Positions 11,229 through 21,533 of a stretch of 64,000 bases of DNA are shown here, piece by piece. The stretch comes from Erinaceus europaeus. Its lineage: Eukaryota; Chordata; Mammalia; Eulipotyphla; Erinaceidae. Position 1 is the stretch's first letter; each line of letters begins with the position of its first letter. Both the position numbers and the translations under genes were made by a program. Below the pieces are notes generated by a model, which saw only the letters and a list, made by a program, of their open reading frames with translations, had not been told where the DNA came from and searched no databases. The DNA lies in contig NC_080179.1 of the NCBI RefSeq assembly GCF_950295315.1, forward strand, positions 74,975,368 through 75,039,367, in the 5' to 3' direction.

Positions 11229-11479
11229 TGAAAATGTTTAAGTTCAATGTCCAAGTACAAAAAAAAAATCTTGAGGTAAATACTGAAATTTTAATAACAG
11301 AATTTCTTGTTTATTTTTAAATTTGAAAATGTTGCCAACACATTATTATGGAAATTTCCAAATACAGATAGTTCAATCATAACTAAATATATATGCTCCT
11401 AAAATCACCGGGCTATGCAAAATCATGTAACAAAACACACAGGATTTGAAGCAAATGAAATTAGGAAACTAACATTGTG

Positions 11480-11716
11480 TTTTGGTGTCATCCACCACAC
11501 CCACTCCAAGTCTCACCTTATGCTTTCCCTTACTGCCCTCACCTCTTAAGAGCAGGGGATGGGGTAGGGGGGCTCTGGGGTCCTAGTGAATGATGGTGGG
11601 AAAGAATCTAGGTTGGGAGAGAAAATGTCTTGCAGACCAGCCTGAGAAGATGTGGGGTTGTATCCATGTGTTCACAAACCATTAACCTCCCAATAAAGTG
11701 TGTGTGTGGGAGAAAT
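11480..11716 (+). mobile_element. L1 3' end with inverted 5' part (twin-priming type)
   Basis: 11485-11545 is antisense L1 3' UTR (ccaagtctcaccttatgctt). 11546-11716 is the adjoining part in sense, ending cattaacctcccaataaag. Inverted then sense, with the breakpoint inside the 3' UTR. Confidence 0.6.
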
Positions 11717-11779
11717 AACACTTTTTTTTTTTTGGTTAGTAACACATTAAAACAGAAGAGTTTATTAAAAAAAAGAGTA

Positions 11780-12420
11780 GATGATATGTCAAGAGCTAGT
11801 GTTGGGAAAGCTGGGCAACTGGAGAGAAATGAAACTGAATCCAATCATCACATTATACAACAGTGATCATTAAATAATTTTACAAACATAACTGAATAGT
11901 AACAATGTATGAGTGAAAGTTCATAACAGAAGTAAGGCAGTAAATTATTTCTTTAAAAAAGATTTGCTCATTCATGAGAGTTAGAGGAAAGAGAGAGAGA
12001 GAGAGAGAAACAACCAGAGCATAACTTCTGTCACCTGTGTTGCTAGAGATTGAACTCGGGACCTTATGCTCGAGAGTCCACTGCTTTAATTCACCTCACC
12101 ACCTCCTAGACCACAGTAAATGGTTTTTAAAGTAATGGCGTAAAGTACAAGTCACAAGGCACCAATACTGATCCACTAGACAGTATGAATAAGGTGACAG
12201 ACTGTGAGAATATATTTGCAATATTTGTACCCAACAACGGGGTGATATTTAAATACAAAAGAAACTCTTGCAAATCAACAAGGAGACAAAAACCCAAACA
12301 GAAAAAAAAGTTGAATCAGGGAAATGCAAATTGAAATCATGACACAGCTTTATTCCCATTAGCCTTGAAGGGAATTAGAAAGCTGGAGCATTTCAGGCTT
12401 TGGTAATGGTATCGAGTATA
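11780..12420 (+). mobile_element. L1 ORF2 3' region, split by SINE B
   Basis: Landmarks are ctggagagaaatgaaactga, gagaatatatttgcaatatt and cagggaaatgcaaattgaaa. A SINE B (11947-12114) interrupts it. Confidence 0.65.
11947..12114 (-). mobile_element. SINE B inside L1
   Basis: attgaactcgggaccttatg and cacctcaccacctcctagac. Confidence 0.75.
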
Positions 12421-12427
12421 AGCATTC

Positions 12428-12618
12428 TTTTCTTTATTTAATTAGATTTATTTATAAGATACAGACAGCCAGAAATCGAGAGGGGAGGGAGAGACACCTG
12501 CAACACTATTTCATCACTCGCAAAGCTTTCCCCCTGTAGGTAGGGACTGGGGGCTTGAACCTGCGTCTCTGCACATTGTAACATGTGTGCTCAACCAGGT
12601 GCGCCACCACCCAGCCCC
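12428..12618 (-). mobile_element. SINE C
   Basis: atacagacagccagaaatcg to aaccaggtgcgccaccaccc. Confidence 0.85.
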
Positions 12619-12762
12619 AGGCACTCCAAATTCATTGAGAAGGCCTATATGTAGTTAAAGCCTCAGAGATGAAAGAGAGGAAATGTTTTGGGAAGAATGA
12701 CTGAGAAGACATCAAGTCACAACTTCAAAGAGCTCTATGAGCACCAAGTTGAGCAAATTACT

Positions 12763-13102
12763 TTTTTCTTTTTTTTCCTCCAGGGTTATCACTGGGGCTC
12801 TGCGCCTGCACTACGAATCCACTGCTCCTGGAGGCCATTTTTTCCCATTTTGTTGCCCTTGTTGTTGTCATTGTTATTGTTGCCACTGATGTTGTTCTTG
12901 TTGGATAGGGCAGAGAGAAACTGAGAGGAGGGGAAGACAGAGAAGGGGGGAGAAAACAGACACCTGCAGACCTGCTTCACCGCTCGTGAAGCTTCCCCCC
13001 TGCAGATGGGGGGCCGGGGGCTTGAACCAGGATCTTACACCGGTGCTTGCTTACGCTTTGCACCATATGCACTTAAATCCACTGTGCTACCACCCAATTC
13101 CC
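12763..13102 (-). mobile_element. SINE A, long form
   Basis: cctccagggttatcactggg to taccacccaattccc. Confidence 0.88.
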
Positions 13103-13346
13103 AAAGAAACAGTCTTTAGAGCTACATCTGGGAACATCAGTAACACTGCTGAAACCTGAAAGCAAAATAGAGTATCTGGTGAGGGAGCCTAGGGAGGCCA
13201 CACAAGTTGCCTTTAGAGCTGCACAGATTAGCACAGCAGCTGACTTTTTCAACAGAAAACATTATGTCTACAACACAGCATAAGCGTTTCTTCAGAGTGC
13301 CAGTTCCAGCCCTCAGTAAATAAAGGAATTGGGCAGAGAGAATTTT

Positions 13347-13505
13347 TCAGGGGCTGGTTGGTGGTTCCTCCAGTAGAGCACACGTCACCTGGGTTCAAGC
13401 CCCGGCCCCCACCTGCAGGCGGGGGAAGCTCCCTGAGCGGTGGAGCAGTGTCGCAGGTGTCTCTGTCTTTCTCCTCCTCCCTATTTCTGTCTTTAAATAT
13501 ATAAA
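13347..13505 (+). mobile_element. SINE C
   Basis: acctgggttcaagccccggc. Short CT-rich tail. Confidence 0.75.
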
Positions 13506-13677
13506 GCAAATAGAAAACTGCAAATCCTAGTATAAGATTTAGGGACTATGGTTAGAAGACGACAGAGTAAGCAGATTTGACTTAAATGGCACAATCTATA
13601 TTCAAGAAGGATAAGCCACGTATCCTCTTCAAAAATATATGAAGACACTGAAAATGCTATGAAAATAGTCAATTTCG

Positions 13678-13956
13678 GGAGTCGGGCGGTAGCGCGGCGG
13701 GTTAAGCGCACGTGGCACAAAGCGCAAGGACCGGCGTGAGGATCCCGGTTCGAGCCCCCGGCTCCCCACCTGCAGGGGAGTCGCTTCCCAGGCGGTGAAG
13801 CAGGTCTGTAGGTGTCTGTCTTTCTCTCCCCCTCTCTGTCTTCCCCTCCTCTCTCCATTTCTCTGTCCTAGCCAACAACAACGACGACATCAATAATAAT
13901 AATGACAACAATAAAACAAGGGCAACAAAAGGGAGTAAATAAATATTAAAAAAAAG
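13678..13956 (+). mobile_element. SINE A, intact promoter boxes
   Basis: gtcgggcggtagcgcggcgg and cccggttcgagcccccggct. Flanked by a diverged a(g)tcaat TSD. Confidence 0.92.
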
Positions 13957-14199
13957 AAAACAGTCAATGTCAGCATATCTCAAGTGTTTAAAATAATATC
14001 TGCCTTTGTCTATGTCTTGTCTATATGTCAGAAACTAAGGACAGAAGCTAATTAGAAAATCCATATACATGTAGATAATAATAATATACTTTTAAATAAC
14101 TTGTGGGCCAAAGAAAGATTTCAATATAAGTTAGAAAGCATTTTGAATTAAAATAATTTTTAAAATCTCCAGAGTGCAGCTTAGTCTGGATGAAAGTAA

Positions 14200-14365
14200 A
14201 CTTCTTTTTTAAATATTTTATTTTTTATTTTATTGATGAGAAAAATAGGAGGAGAGAGAGAAAGAACTAGACGTCACTCTGGAGCATGTGCTGCTGGGGA
14301 CTGAACTCAGGACCTCATGCTTGGAAGTCCAATGTTTTATCCGTGTTTCCACATCTTGGACTATG
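14200..14365 (-). mobile_element. SINE B
   Basis: agacgtcactctggagcatg and ctgaactcaggacctcatgc. Confidence 0.78.
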
Positions 14366-14407
14366 GGAAGTAAGCTTCTATTGTAAAAGAGGAAGGAAAT
14401 ATGTTTT

Positions 14408-14578
14408 GAATGTCTATTTATTTTGGATAGAGACAGAAGCTTAGAGGGGAGAGGGAGGTAGGGAGAGAGACACTTGTAGCACTGCTCATCACTCCGCAGG
14501 AGGAGACTATGGATTTGAACCCAGGTCCTTGAGCACTGTGATGTGTGTGCTCAACCAGGTGTGCCACCACCCAGCCCC
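14408..14578 (-). mobile_element. SINE C
   Basis: ttgaacccaggtccttgagc and gtgtgccaccacccagcccc. Confidence 0.8.
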
Positions 14579-14699
14579 AAGGTGTTAATATATTTTAATC
14601 TCATTAACACTACTCAGGTGCTAAAATATTTTAAGCTCATTCTTATTTTGGCACAGCTAGGAGTTTACCTGTGCACAATCTCACTTCTCCAGGGATGAC

Positions 14700-14845
14700 T
14701 TTTTCATTCAGACTGAGAGGCAGAGACAGACTGAGAGATACAGAGAGGGAGTACCTAGTTCTATGGTACTTTCATGTGATACCAGGACTTGAACCTGGGC
14801 TTTGTGCATGTCAAGTGCCCATCTGATGAGCTAGCTCTCAACTTA
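14700..14845 (-). mobile_element. tRNA-type SINE, subtype unclear
   Basis: ggacttgaacctgggctttg is a reversed B box. AG-rich body. Confidence 0.5.
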
Positions 14846-14895
14846 ACCTTGCTACTGACTAAGACTTTATCTTTTGGGTGAAGAACTCTTAGTGC

Positions 14896-15196
14896 TTTAT
14901 TTATTTATTTATTTTAAAATATTTATTTATTTTCCATTTTTGTTGCCAATTTTTGTTTTTGTAGTCATTATTGTTGTTATTGATGTCGTCATTGTTGGAT
15001 AGGACAGAGAGAGATGGAGAGAGGAGGGGAAGACAGAGAGGGGGAGAGAAAGACAGACACCTGCAGACCTGCTTCACCGCCTGTGAAGCGACTCCCCAGC
15101 AGGTGGGGAGCCGGGGGCTCGAACCGGGATCCTTACGCTGGTCCTTGCGCTTTGCACCACATGTGCTTAACCCGCTGTGCTACCACCCGACTCCCA
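14896..15196 (-). mobile_element. SINE A
   Basis: gggctcgaaccgggatcctt to ctaccacccgactccc. Flanked by tgctttattt. Confidence 0.9.
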
Positions 15197-15249
15197 TTGC
15201 TTTATTTATTTAAACCACATAATCTGAAGTTACACTCCTTAAAAAAACT

Positions 15250-15459
15250 TCATTTTATTAGAACTGAGAGAAACTGAGAGGAGAGGGGAATATAGAGAGG
15301 GAGAGAGACAGAAGAGTTATATTTATACTATTATTATTTTTTTTTACTAGAGGCCTGCTCACCTCTGGCTTATGGTGGTGCTTGGCATTGAACCTGGGAC
15401 GTCAGAGCCTGGGGCATGAAAGTGTTTTTGCATCACCACTATATTATCTCCCTGGTCCC
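15250..15459 (-). mobile_element. SINE D with AG-rich extension
   Basis: ggcattgaacctgggacgtc and ttgcatcaccactatattat. Confidence 0.75.
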
Positions 15460-15714
15460 TTAGTGCTTTAACGTGCACTAAAGTTCATATTGAACTTCTG
15501 GTTTCTGCCGCTAGTGCTAATAAGTAGGCTTTTATCGGGTTGCATTGCAGGGGAGAAAGAAGAGACCAGGAATTTTGTGGCAGTTTGGGAACGCAAATCT
15601 TAATTCACGGGATGCCCCAGAGTTGGGTGAGAGCACAGCAGTTTGGGTCACGTGGATTTAGCAAAATGGCTGCCTCCCGCTATGCCCAACAGACCTTCTC
15701 CAGGTCTGGTCAAG

Positions 15715-16064
15715 TGTTGTATGCTTTACATTGGGTTGTTCTAGCTCTCCCCCGCCAAGAAAATTGGATCAGTCCTGCTAATTTCGCGGCCCGCTTGGCC
15801 CCGCCCCAAAGAACCCTGGAAGGGTTCCAGAGTTCCAGAGTTGGAGAGTTGGAGAGTTGCAGAGTTAGAGAGTGCTCGGCGCCGTCGCGGGGGAAAGAGG
15901 CAGCAGAGTTCTGTTTGGTGATTAGTTTGGGTTAGTTTATGAATCGTTGTTCCTGAATAAAGAAATACAGCTTCCCTGCCCAGCCGTATGTCTCTGGTCG
16001 TCTCTGTTACCCGCCCGTGAAGCAAGCCAGCCCGGCTAGCTAGAGCCTCCGAATTTTAACAACA
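15715..16064 (+). repeat. 5' LTR of the ERV
   Basis: 350 bp, starts TGTTGTATGC and ends TTTTAACAACA. It contains GC boxes (ggccccgcccc), tandem 'gagttggagagttg' repeats, a polyadenylation signal AATAAA near 15957, and a U5 with ctggtcgtctctgttaccc. Confidence 0.92.
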
Positions 16065-16066
16065 AA

Positions 16067-16084
16067 TGGCGCCCACGGGGACCT
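16067..16084 (+). promoter_or_regulatory. Primer-binding site, tRNA-Lys type
   Basis: Two bases after the LTR comes tggcgcccacggggacct. It resembles the tRNA-Lys primer site (TGGCGCCCGAACAGGGAC) with a small internal deletion. Lys priming is typical of betaretrovirus-like elements. Confidence 0.7.
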
Positions 16085-16330
16085 GACCTGCGCATCTCTC
16101 AGATAAGTGAAGACAATTTGGCTACCTATGCACTATGGCCTTCTCTTCTGCTTGTGAAGAGATCTCCAAAGGCCTCTGCTCTTTCTTCACGAGACTGTTT
16201 TGCTGTTTCTGGAACATTTATCTCTGGACCACTCTGTGGTTTCCACTCGCTCGGGCGAACTCAGAACAGCCAGCGGGAAGAGCCAGCGGGCTGGAGGCGA
16301 GGCGCGCAGCTGCCGTTTCCACCTGGTTAA

Positions 16331-16930
16331 ACAGCCAGCCAGCCGGCTGCGCCCAGACAACCCCGCGCACCGCGCCTGCAGCCCCGCAGCCCGCAGGAGG
16401 CCGACGCCACCACACAGGAGCCCGATGCCAACACGCTGGAGCCCGATGCCAACACGCTGGAGCCCGATGCCAACACACAGGAGCCCGATGCCACCACGCA
16501 GGAGCCCAATGCCAGCACGCAGGCCAGCCCACAGGAGCTGGCTCTCCACCGCGTGGCGCAGGGCACTGGACGCGTGATCCCTCCATGCTGCTCGGCCACT
16601 GCGAGCAAGGCAGCAGACATGACAGGGCCATGGGGCAGGGCCGCGGTGGCCTATCATGGCCACCACCCCTGGGCACCTAGGCTCACGCCTTCTACAAAGA
16701 TGGCCCTCCCGCCCTCGTGCTATGAATTCTGGAACGATCCCGGACCTCCCGGACCCCCGGGCTCCCTGCCAAAACTGGGCACACAAGATCTCCAGCTGCT
16801 GGTCCAGTCTGAAGGCAGACAAGCTGGAGTACGCAGAGATTTGTGCAGAGATCGCAACCTGCAATTCCTTGAAGTGGAGCTGCGCGGGAAGCCACCTCCG
16901 GATGGTGAGGCCCCCCCCCCCAACAACTAA
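16331..16930 (+). pseudogene. Open but unrecognised frame in the ERV interior, with heptapeptide repeats
   Basis: About 199 codons are open after a stop at 16328-16330, with no ATG at the front. The same frame upstream (16118-16330) is a short closed ORF. Six 21-bp units at 16397-16522 encode heptads of the type EPDANTL / EPDATTQ. Downstream there is a proline-glycine stretch (PGPPGPPGSLPK). I see no gag, protease, RT or env motif. It may be a degenerate gag leader or captured host sequence; its function is unknown. Confidence 0.35.
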
Positions 16931-17184
16931 GACAGTACATATCTAAATTCGTGTTTGAAATGACATGTCTTCGTAACAAAGGTTTCTCTCCTTGTGTATT
17001 AATGACCATGTTTATGTGTATGTTTAAAGTTTGGTAAACAGTAACTTTAAGGCTAAATTCTTACTAGTCAAAGTTAAATGAAAAAGGTTTTCAACGTAAT
17101 TCTCATAAAGATAAAATTAACTTACATTTAAAGTCTGAGGTAAAAATTAGTTAACAATCAATATATTTTAACTAAGTTGGTCTA

Positions 17185-17430
17185 AACAAAAGGTTAAATA
17201 GACTTGTTGATATGTAAAACTCTCCATTACCTTCTCTATTAGAAATGGTAGATCGCACAATGGCTATGCTAATTATTCTCATGCCTGAGGTTTCCTTTCC
17301 TGCGCACACCTAGGGTGTGTCTCCATCTTGAATGGGTGTAACAAAAGGTTAAAAAGATGTTGTTGATATGTAAAAGTCTCAAATTCCTTCTCTATTAGAA
17401 ACGTTAGATTGTGCTTTGGTTATGCTAATA
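17185..17430 (+). repeat. Diverged direct repeat inside the ERV interior
   Basis: A segment of about 90 bp beginning aacaaaaggttaaa and containing ccttctctattagaaa occurs at 17185-17275 and again at 17340-17430. The intervening block reads gcctgaggtttcctttcc. Non-coding, AT-rich. Confidence 0.75.
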
Positions 17431-17741
17431 ACAAGTTTTGTTTCATAGTAAGTAAATTGCAGCCAGCTGCCTTTGGGACTCTAGGCCGTTCCCCATCCCC
17501 ATGCAAATGTCCGTCGAGACAAGTACGCCCCCCAGAGGCAAGAAATGTTTTTTTTTAAGCTGATAAAGTTTTGCCCACAGAGGCAAAATATGGCCCCCTC
17601 AGGCCTTCCCTTGGCAGCACACTGGTTCTTGTTACTTGTTTACATGTTTCTCCATGTTTGTGGCAGTTTCTTTTTTTAAAAATGCCTGTACGATATAGGT
17701 TTCTGTTCACCCCACACCCCTGATACTGTAGTCATTTAGTT

Positions 17742-17759
17742 AAAAAGAAAAGGGGGAAT
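17742..17759 (+). promoter_or_regulatory. Polypurine tract
   Basis: aaaaagaaaagggggaat sits directly before the 3' LTR, the expected plus-strand primer of a retroviral element. Confidence 0.8.
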
Positions 17760-18105
17760 TGTTGTATGCTTTACATTGGGTTGTTCTAGCTCTCCCCCAC
17801 CAAGAAAATTGGATCAGTCCTGCTAATTTCGCGGCCCGCTTGGCCCCGCCCCAAAGAACCCTGGGAGGGTTCCAGAGTTCCAGAGTTGGAGAGTTGGAGA
17901 GTTGCAGAGTTAAAGAGTGCTTGGCGCCATCGCGGGGGAAAGAGGCAGCAGAGTTCTGTTTGGTGATTAGTTTGGTTTAGTTTATGAATCGTTGTTCCCG
18001 AATAAAGAAATACAGCTTCCCTGCCCAGCCGTATGTCTCTGGTCGTCTCTGTTACCCGCCCGTGAAGCAAGCCCGGCCAGCTAGAGCCTCCGAATTTTAA
18101 CAACA
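17760..18105 (+). repeat. 3' LTR of the ERV
   Basis: 346 bp. It differs from the 5' LTR by about 8 substitutions and one 4-bp indel by eye, several of them CpG transitions, which suggests a fairly recent insertion. Confidence 0.92.
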
Positions 18106-18165
18106 GTCAAGGAAGAGAGAAGAGCAAAGAGAGCGAAGGTGGAAATAGGAGCGGCTTTTATGGGA

Positions 18166-18229
18166 GGATTCCGGAAGTGGCAAGTCCGGACGAGATTGGA
18201 TTCCGGAAGTGGCAAGTCGGGATGAGACT
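18166..18229 (-). repeat. 32-bp tandem duplication with ETS-type motifs in the older LTR
   Basis: Two 32-bp units starting ggattccggaagtggcaagt (18166 and 18198). Each holds CCGGAAGTG, the consensus for ETS-family factors. Confidence 0.7.
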
Positions 18230-18683
18230 GGCTAGGAAAGGGGGTGGAGAAAGGCAGACAGCATGTTGGGAAGGTGGAAGCATCCTTAGCAACTGTTGCA
18301 ATGGTTTTAACTGAGATAAGATGGTGGGTATCTGAAAATAATACTTGCATGGAAATATAGTGGTTTGTGGGCGCTGCCAATGTTTGACCACATCTGCACA
18401 ATTCCCCAACAGGTTTTTAATCTATTATCACTCCAAACCAGGCAATCTAGCTTCCTCCTCTCTTTCATTGCTTTTAATGCTCTCTCCCTTGTTCCTGAGG
18501 TTGTACATGACTGATGACACGCTGTGATTGTTGAATTAAAGATTCATGCCTTTCATCAATTTTGGGAAATCCATAACCATGCACTATTCAGACAGTGTCT
18601 CTTATTCTAGCTTTCCTTTTTGAACAGCTATTAAGCAGACTGCCTCATAAATTATCTAGGCTGGGGCATTTAAGGAACTAGTA

Positions 18684-19013
18684 GGGGGTCCGGTGGCAGC
18701 GCAGTGGGTTAAGCGCACTTGGCGCAGTGCGCGGGGATGGTGTAAGGATCCCTGTTCGAGCCCCCAGCTCCCCACCTGCAGGGGAGTCAGTTCACAGGCA
18801 GTGAAGCAGGTCTGCAGGTGTCTGTCTTTCTCTCCCCCCCCTCTCCATTTTGCTGTCATATCCAACAATAACGACATCAATAACAACAATAATAATAACC
18901 ACAACAATGGTAGAACAACCAGGATAACAAAAAGAGAACAATGGCCTCCAGGAGCAGTGGATTCGTGGTGCAGGCACCGAGCCCCAGCAATAACCCTGGA
19001 GGCAAAAAAAAAA
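18684..19013 (+). mobile_element. SINE A, long form
   Basis: TSD aaggaacta (18672-18680 and 19014-19022). Confidence 0.9.
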
Positions 19014-19139
19014 AAGGAACTAATTGCTAGAGAATTTCCCAGTTTCTAGGTTCTCTACAAATTAATGCAAATCTAAACTTCATATCCAGGTCGGTACAGG
19101 CCTAAGATTTCAAATTCTCAAGGAGATATTTTTTCTTTT

Positions 19140-19359
19140 TTTAAAAAAAATACATTTAATTAATTAATTAACTATTGGATAGACACCGAGAGAGTGGGAA
19201 GGGAGAGATAGAGATAGAGACAGAGAGACAAAGAGACACCTGCAGCCCCGCTTCACCACTCATAAAAGTTGCCCCTGCAGGTGGGGACCAGGGATTTGAA
19301 CCTGGGCCGTTGAGCACTGTCATGTGTGCACTTAACCAGGTGCACCACCACCTGGCCCC
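19140..19359 (-). mobile_element. SINE C
   Basis: ggatttgaacctgggccgtt to aaccaggtgcaccaccacct. Confidence 0.85.
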
Positions 19360-19444
19360 TGAAATATTTTCTTCTCAACTCAGAACTCAAAAAGCGATGG
19401 CAAGAGGTGAGTATAGTTATTATTATTTGGGGGGGAGAGTGCAA

Positions 19445-19570
19445 TTTTCTTTTTTTAACCAGAGCACTGCTCAGCTCTAGCATATGGTGGTATGGGAGAC
19501 TGAACCCCGGACTGTGGAGCCTCAGGCATGAGAGTCTTTTTGCATAACCATTATGCTGAGTACCCCTGCA
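19445..19570 (-). mobile_element. SINE D with TSD
   Basis: agagtgcaatttt flanks both sides. ttgcataaccattatgctga at the head. Confidence 0.85.
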
Positions 19571-19600
19571 GAGTGCAATTTTTAAAATGTCTACTCCTGT

Positions 19601-20020
19601 GGTCTCGGAGGTGGTGCAGCAGATAAGTGTTGGACTCTCGGCGGTAGCACAGCAGGTTAAGCGCATGTGACGCAAAACACAAGGACCGGCGTAAGGATCC
19701 TGGTTCAAGTCCCGGCTCCCCACCTGCAGGGGAGTCACTTCACAGGCGGTGAAGCAGGTCTGCAGGTGTCTGTCTTTCTTTCCCCGTCTTCACCTCCTGT
19801 CTCCATTTCTCTCTGTCCTATCCAACAATGACGACAACAACAATAACTACAACAATAAAACAACAAGGGCAACAAAAGGGAATAAATAATAAATAACTAT
19901 AAAAAAAAGTGTTGGCCTCTCAGGCATGAGGTCCTGAGTTCAATCCCTGGCAGCACATGTGCCAAAGTGATGCTCTGCTTCTCTTTTTTCTCTTCTTCTA
20001 GCTCTCTCATAAATAAATAG
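19601..20020 (+). mobile_element. SINE B split by SINE A
   Basis: The 5' part is 19601-19639 and the 3' part 19907-20020. The two halves join to one B unit. Confidence 0.9.
19640..19906 (+). mobile_element. SINE A nested in SINE B
   Basis: 15-bp TSD aagtgttggactctc / aagtgttggcctctc (19625-19639 and 19907-19921). The copy lacks the first few bases of the head. Confidence 0.92.
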
Positions 20021-20049
20021 AGAAATATATATATATATATATATATACA

Positions 20050-20322
20050 TTTTTTATATTTATTTATCTTCCCTTTTGTTGCCCTTGTTTTTTTGTTGTT
20101 GTAGTAGTTATTATTGTCGTCGTTGTTTGATAGGGCAGACAGAAATGGAGAGAGGAGGGGAAGACAGAGGGGGAGAGAAAGACAGATACCTGCAGACCTG
20201 CTTCACCGCCTGTGAAGCGACTCCCCTGCAGGTGGGGAGCCGGGGTTCGAACCGGGATCCTTATGCCGGTCCCTGCGCTTCGCACCACCTGCGCTTAACC
20301 CGCTGCACTATCGCCTGACTCC
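20050..20322 (-). mobile_element. SINE A
   Basis: gggttcgaaccgggatcctt to cgcctgactccc. Confidence 0.9.
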
Positions 20323-20329
20323 CATAAAG

Positions 20330-20789
20330 CATATTTTTTAAAGTCTACTTGTCTACTGATAGCACAGCTCGCCAAGGGTCTTGGTTTGCAGCCGGGGTCT
20401 TGCTTCCAGGTCCGCACTCTGCAGAGGCTCAGGTCTGGCTCTCTGCAATATTGCATCCAGACGAGAGCGGTGGGTGGAAGTGACACACTGACAGCCACAC
20501 TCTCTTCTCCATCACTGCAGTGCAGGCTGTATGGCTACCATGCCTGAGCTTCCGAGTCTCCGAGAAAACTTGAGGCTCCTCTTCCACTTCTGTGATCTGA
20601 GCTGCGCAGTTCAATAGCCTGTGCGATGTGTCACCCAGCCTTCACTCAGCTCAGCACCTCGCAGAGTGGGAAGCTACTATTTAATCTCAGTCAACATACA
20701 GGGTGCAAGCCGAGTGATAGCTCCCCGGCATTGAACTCATCAGGAAGCCAGTAAGAACTTTAATGTCTTTATTTTTAAAATTGGTATTT
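20330..20789. other. Unassigned single-copy stretch
   Basis: No supported feature seen. Confidence 0.5.
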
Positions 20790-21300
20790 AATTTGCTTTA
20801 TTTTTATTGGATAGGACAGTGAGAAGTTGAGAGGAAAGAAAGATAGGGGGGTGCCACGTGGTAGCACAGCGGGGTAGGCGCACGTGGCACAGAGCGCAAG
20901 GACCGGTGTAAGGATCCTGGTTCGAGCCCCTGGCTCCCGGCTTGCAGAGGAGTCGCTTCACAGGCAGTGAAGCAGGTCTGCAGGTGTCTTTCTCTCTCTC
21001 CCCCTCTCCCCCTCTGTCTTCCCCTCCTCTCTCCATTTCTCTCTGTCCTATCCAACAACATCAAGGGCAACGATAGCAATAACGATCACAAAAGGCAAAA
21101 ACAAGGGCAACAAAATGGAAATACATTCTCCAGGCATAGTGGATTCACAGTGCAGGCACCAGGCCCAGCGATAACACTGGAGGCAAAAAAAAAAGGACAG
21201 GGGAAGAGAGAGAGAGAGAGGTAGAGACCTGCAGCACCGCTTTATCGTTGAAACTCCTCTACTTCCCTCCTGCAGGAGGCAGCTTAACTGGGTCCAGCAC
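20790..21300 (-). mobile_element. SINE C-type split by SINE A
   Basis: The reversed tail is at 20790-20850 and the body at 21198-21300 (ctgcagcaccgctttatcg). Confidence 0.6.
20852..21195 (+). mobile_element. SINE A, long form, nested
   Basis: gtggtagcacagcggggtag, tggttcgagcccctggctcc, and the long tail ending acactggagg. Confidence 0.88.
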
Positions 21301-21411
21301 ACAGCACGTGTACTGAATGGGGTGTACTGCTTCTTAATGAAATTAAACTAATTCTTTAAAAGTGTATTGATGTCTTTTATTTATTTATTTATTCATTCAC
21401 TTTATTAATTA

Positions 21412-21533
21412 TTTTTTTTTTTTTTTACCACGGCAATGCTCGGCTCTGGCTTGTGGTGTGGGGGATTGAACCTGGGACTCTTGAATCTGAGATATGAATG
21501 TCTCTTTGCATAACCATTATGCTATCTACCCTC
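21412..21533 (-). mobile_element. SINE D
   Basis: ggattgaacctgggactctt and ttgcataaccattatgctat. Confidence 0.85.

Larger units (their letters stand above)
15715..18105 (+). mobile_element. Short non-autonomous class II ERV (ERVK/IAP-like), complete with both LTRs
   Basis: The order is 5' LTR, primer-binding site, 1.7-kb interior, polypurine tract and 3' LTR, flanked by a perfect 6-bp TSD gtcaag (15709-15714 and 18106-18111). Six-base TSDs and a lysine-type primer site fit class II (betaretrovirus-like) elements. The interior is far too short for gag-pro-pol-env and shows no reverse transcriptase or protease motifs, so mobilisation would have needed proteins in trans. It is inserted in the older minus-strand LTR. 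Confidence 0.88.
15506..18411 (-). mobile_element. Older class II-type LTR, minus strand, split by a younger ERV
   Basis: Reading on the minus strand, the LTR begins TGTTGGGGAATTGTGC at 18411 and runs to 18112. It resumes at 15714 and ends ..GCGGCA at 15506, about 509 bp without the insert. Flanks are ggtttc (15500-15505) and ggtttt (18412-18417), a 6-bp TSD with one change. It carries a TATAAAA-like stretch, a CT-rich segment and two copies of an ETS-type CCGGAAGTG motif. It looks like a solo LTR of the ERVK/IAP type. Confidence 0.65.

Noticed and set aside
13678..13770. tRNA-like A and B boxes in SINE A heads
   Set aside because: No full cloverleaf; the extra insert and the dispersed copies show SINEs, not tRNA genes.
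16187..16864. 225-codon minus-strand frame in the ERV interior
   Set aside because: Runs against the element, has no motif, and follows the 21-bp repeat in a shadow frame.
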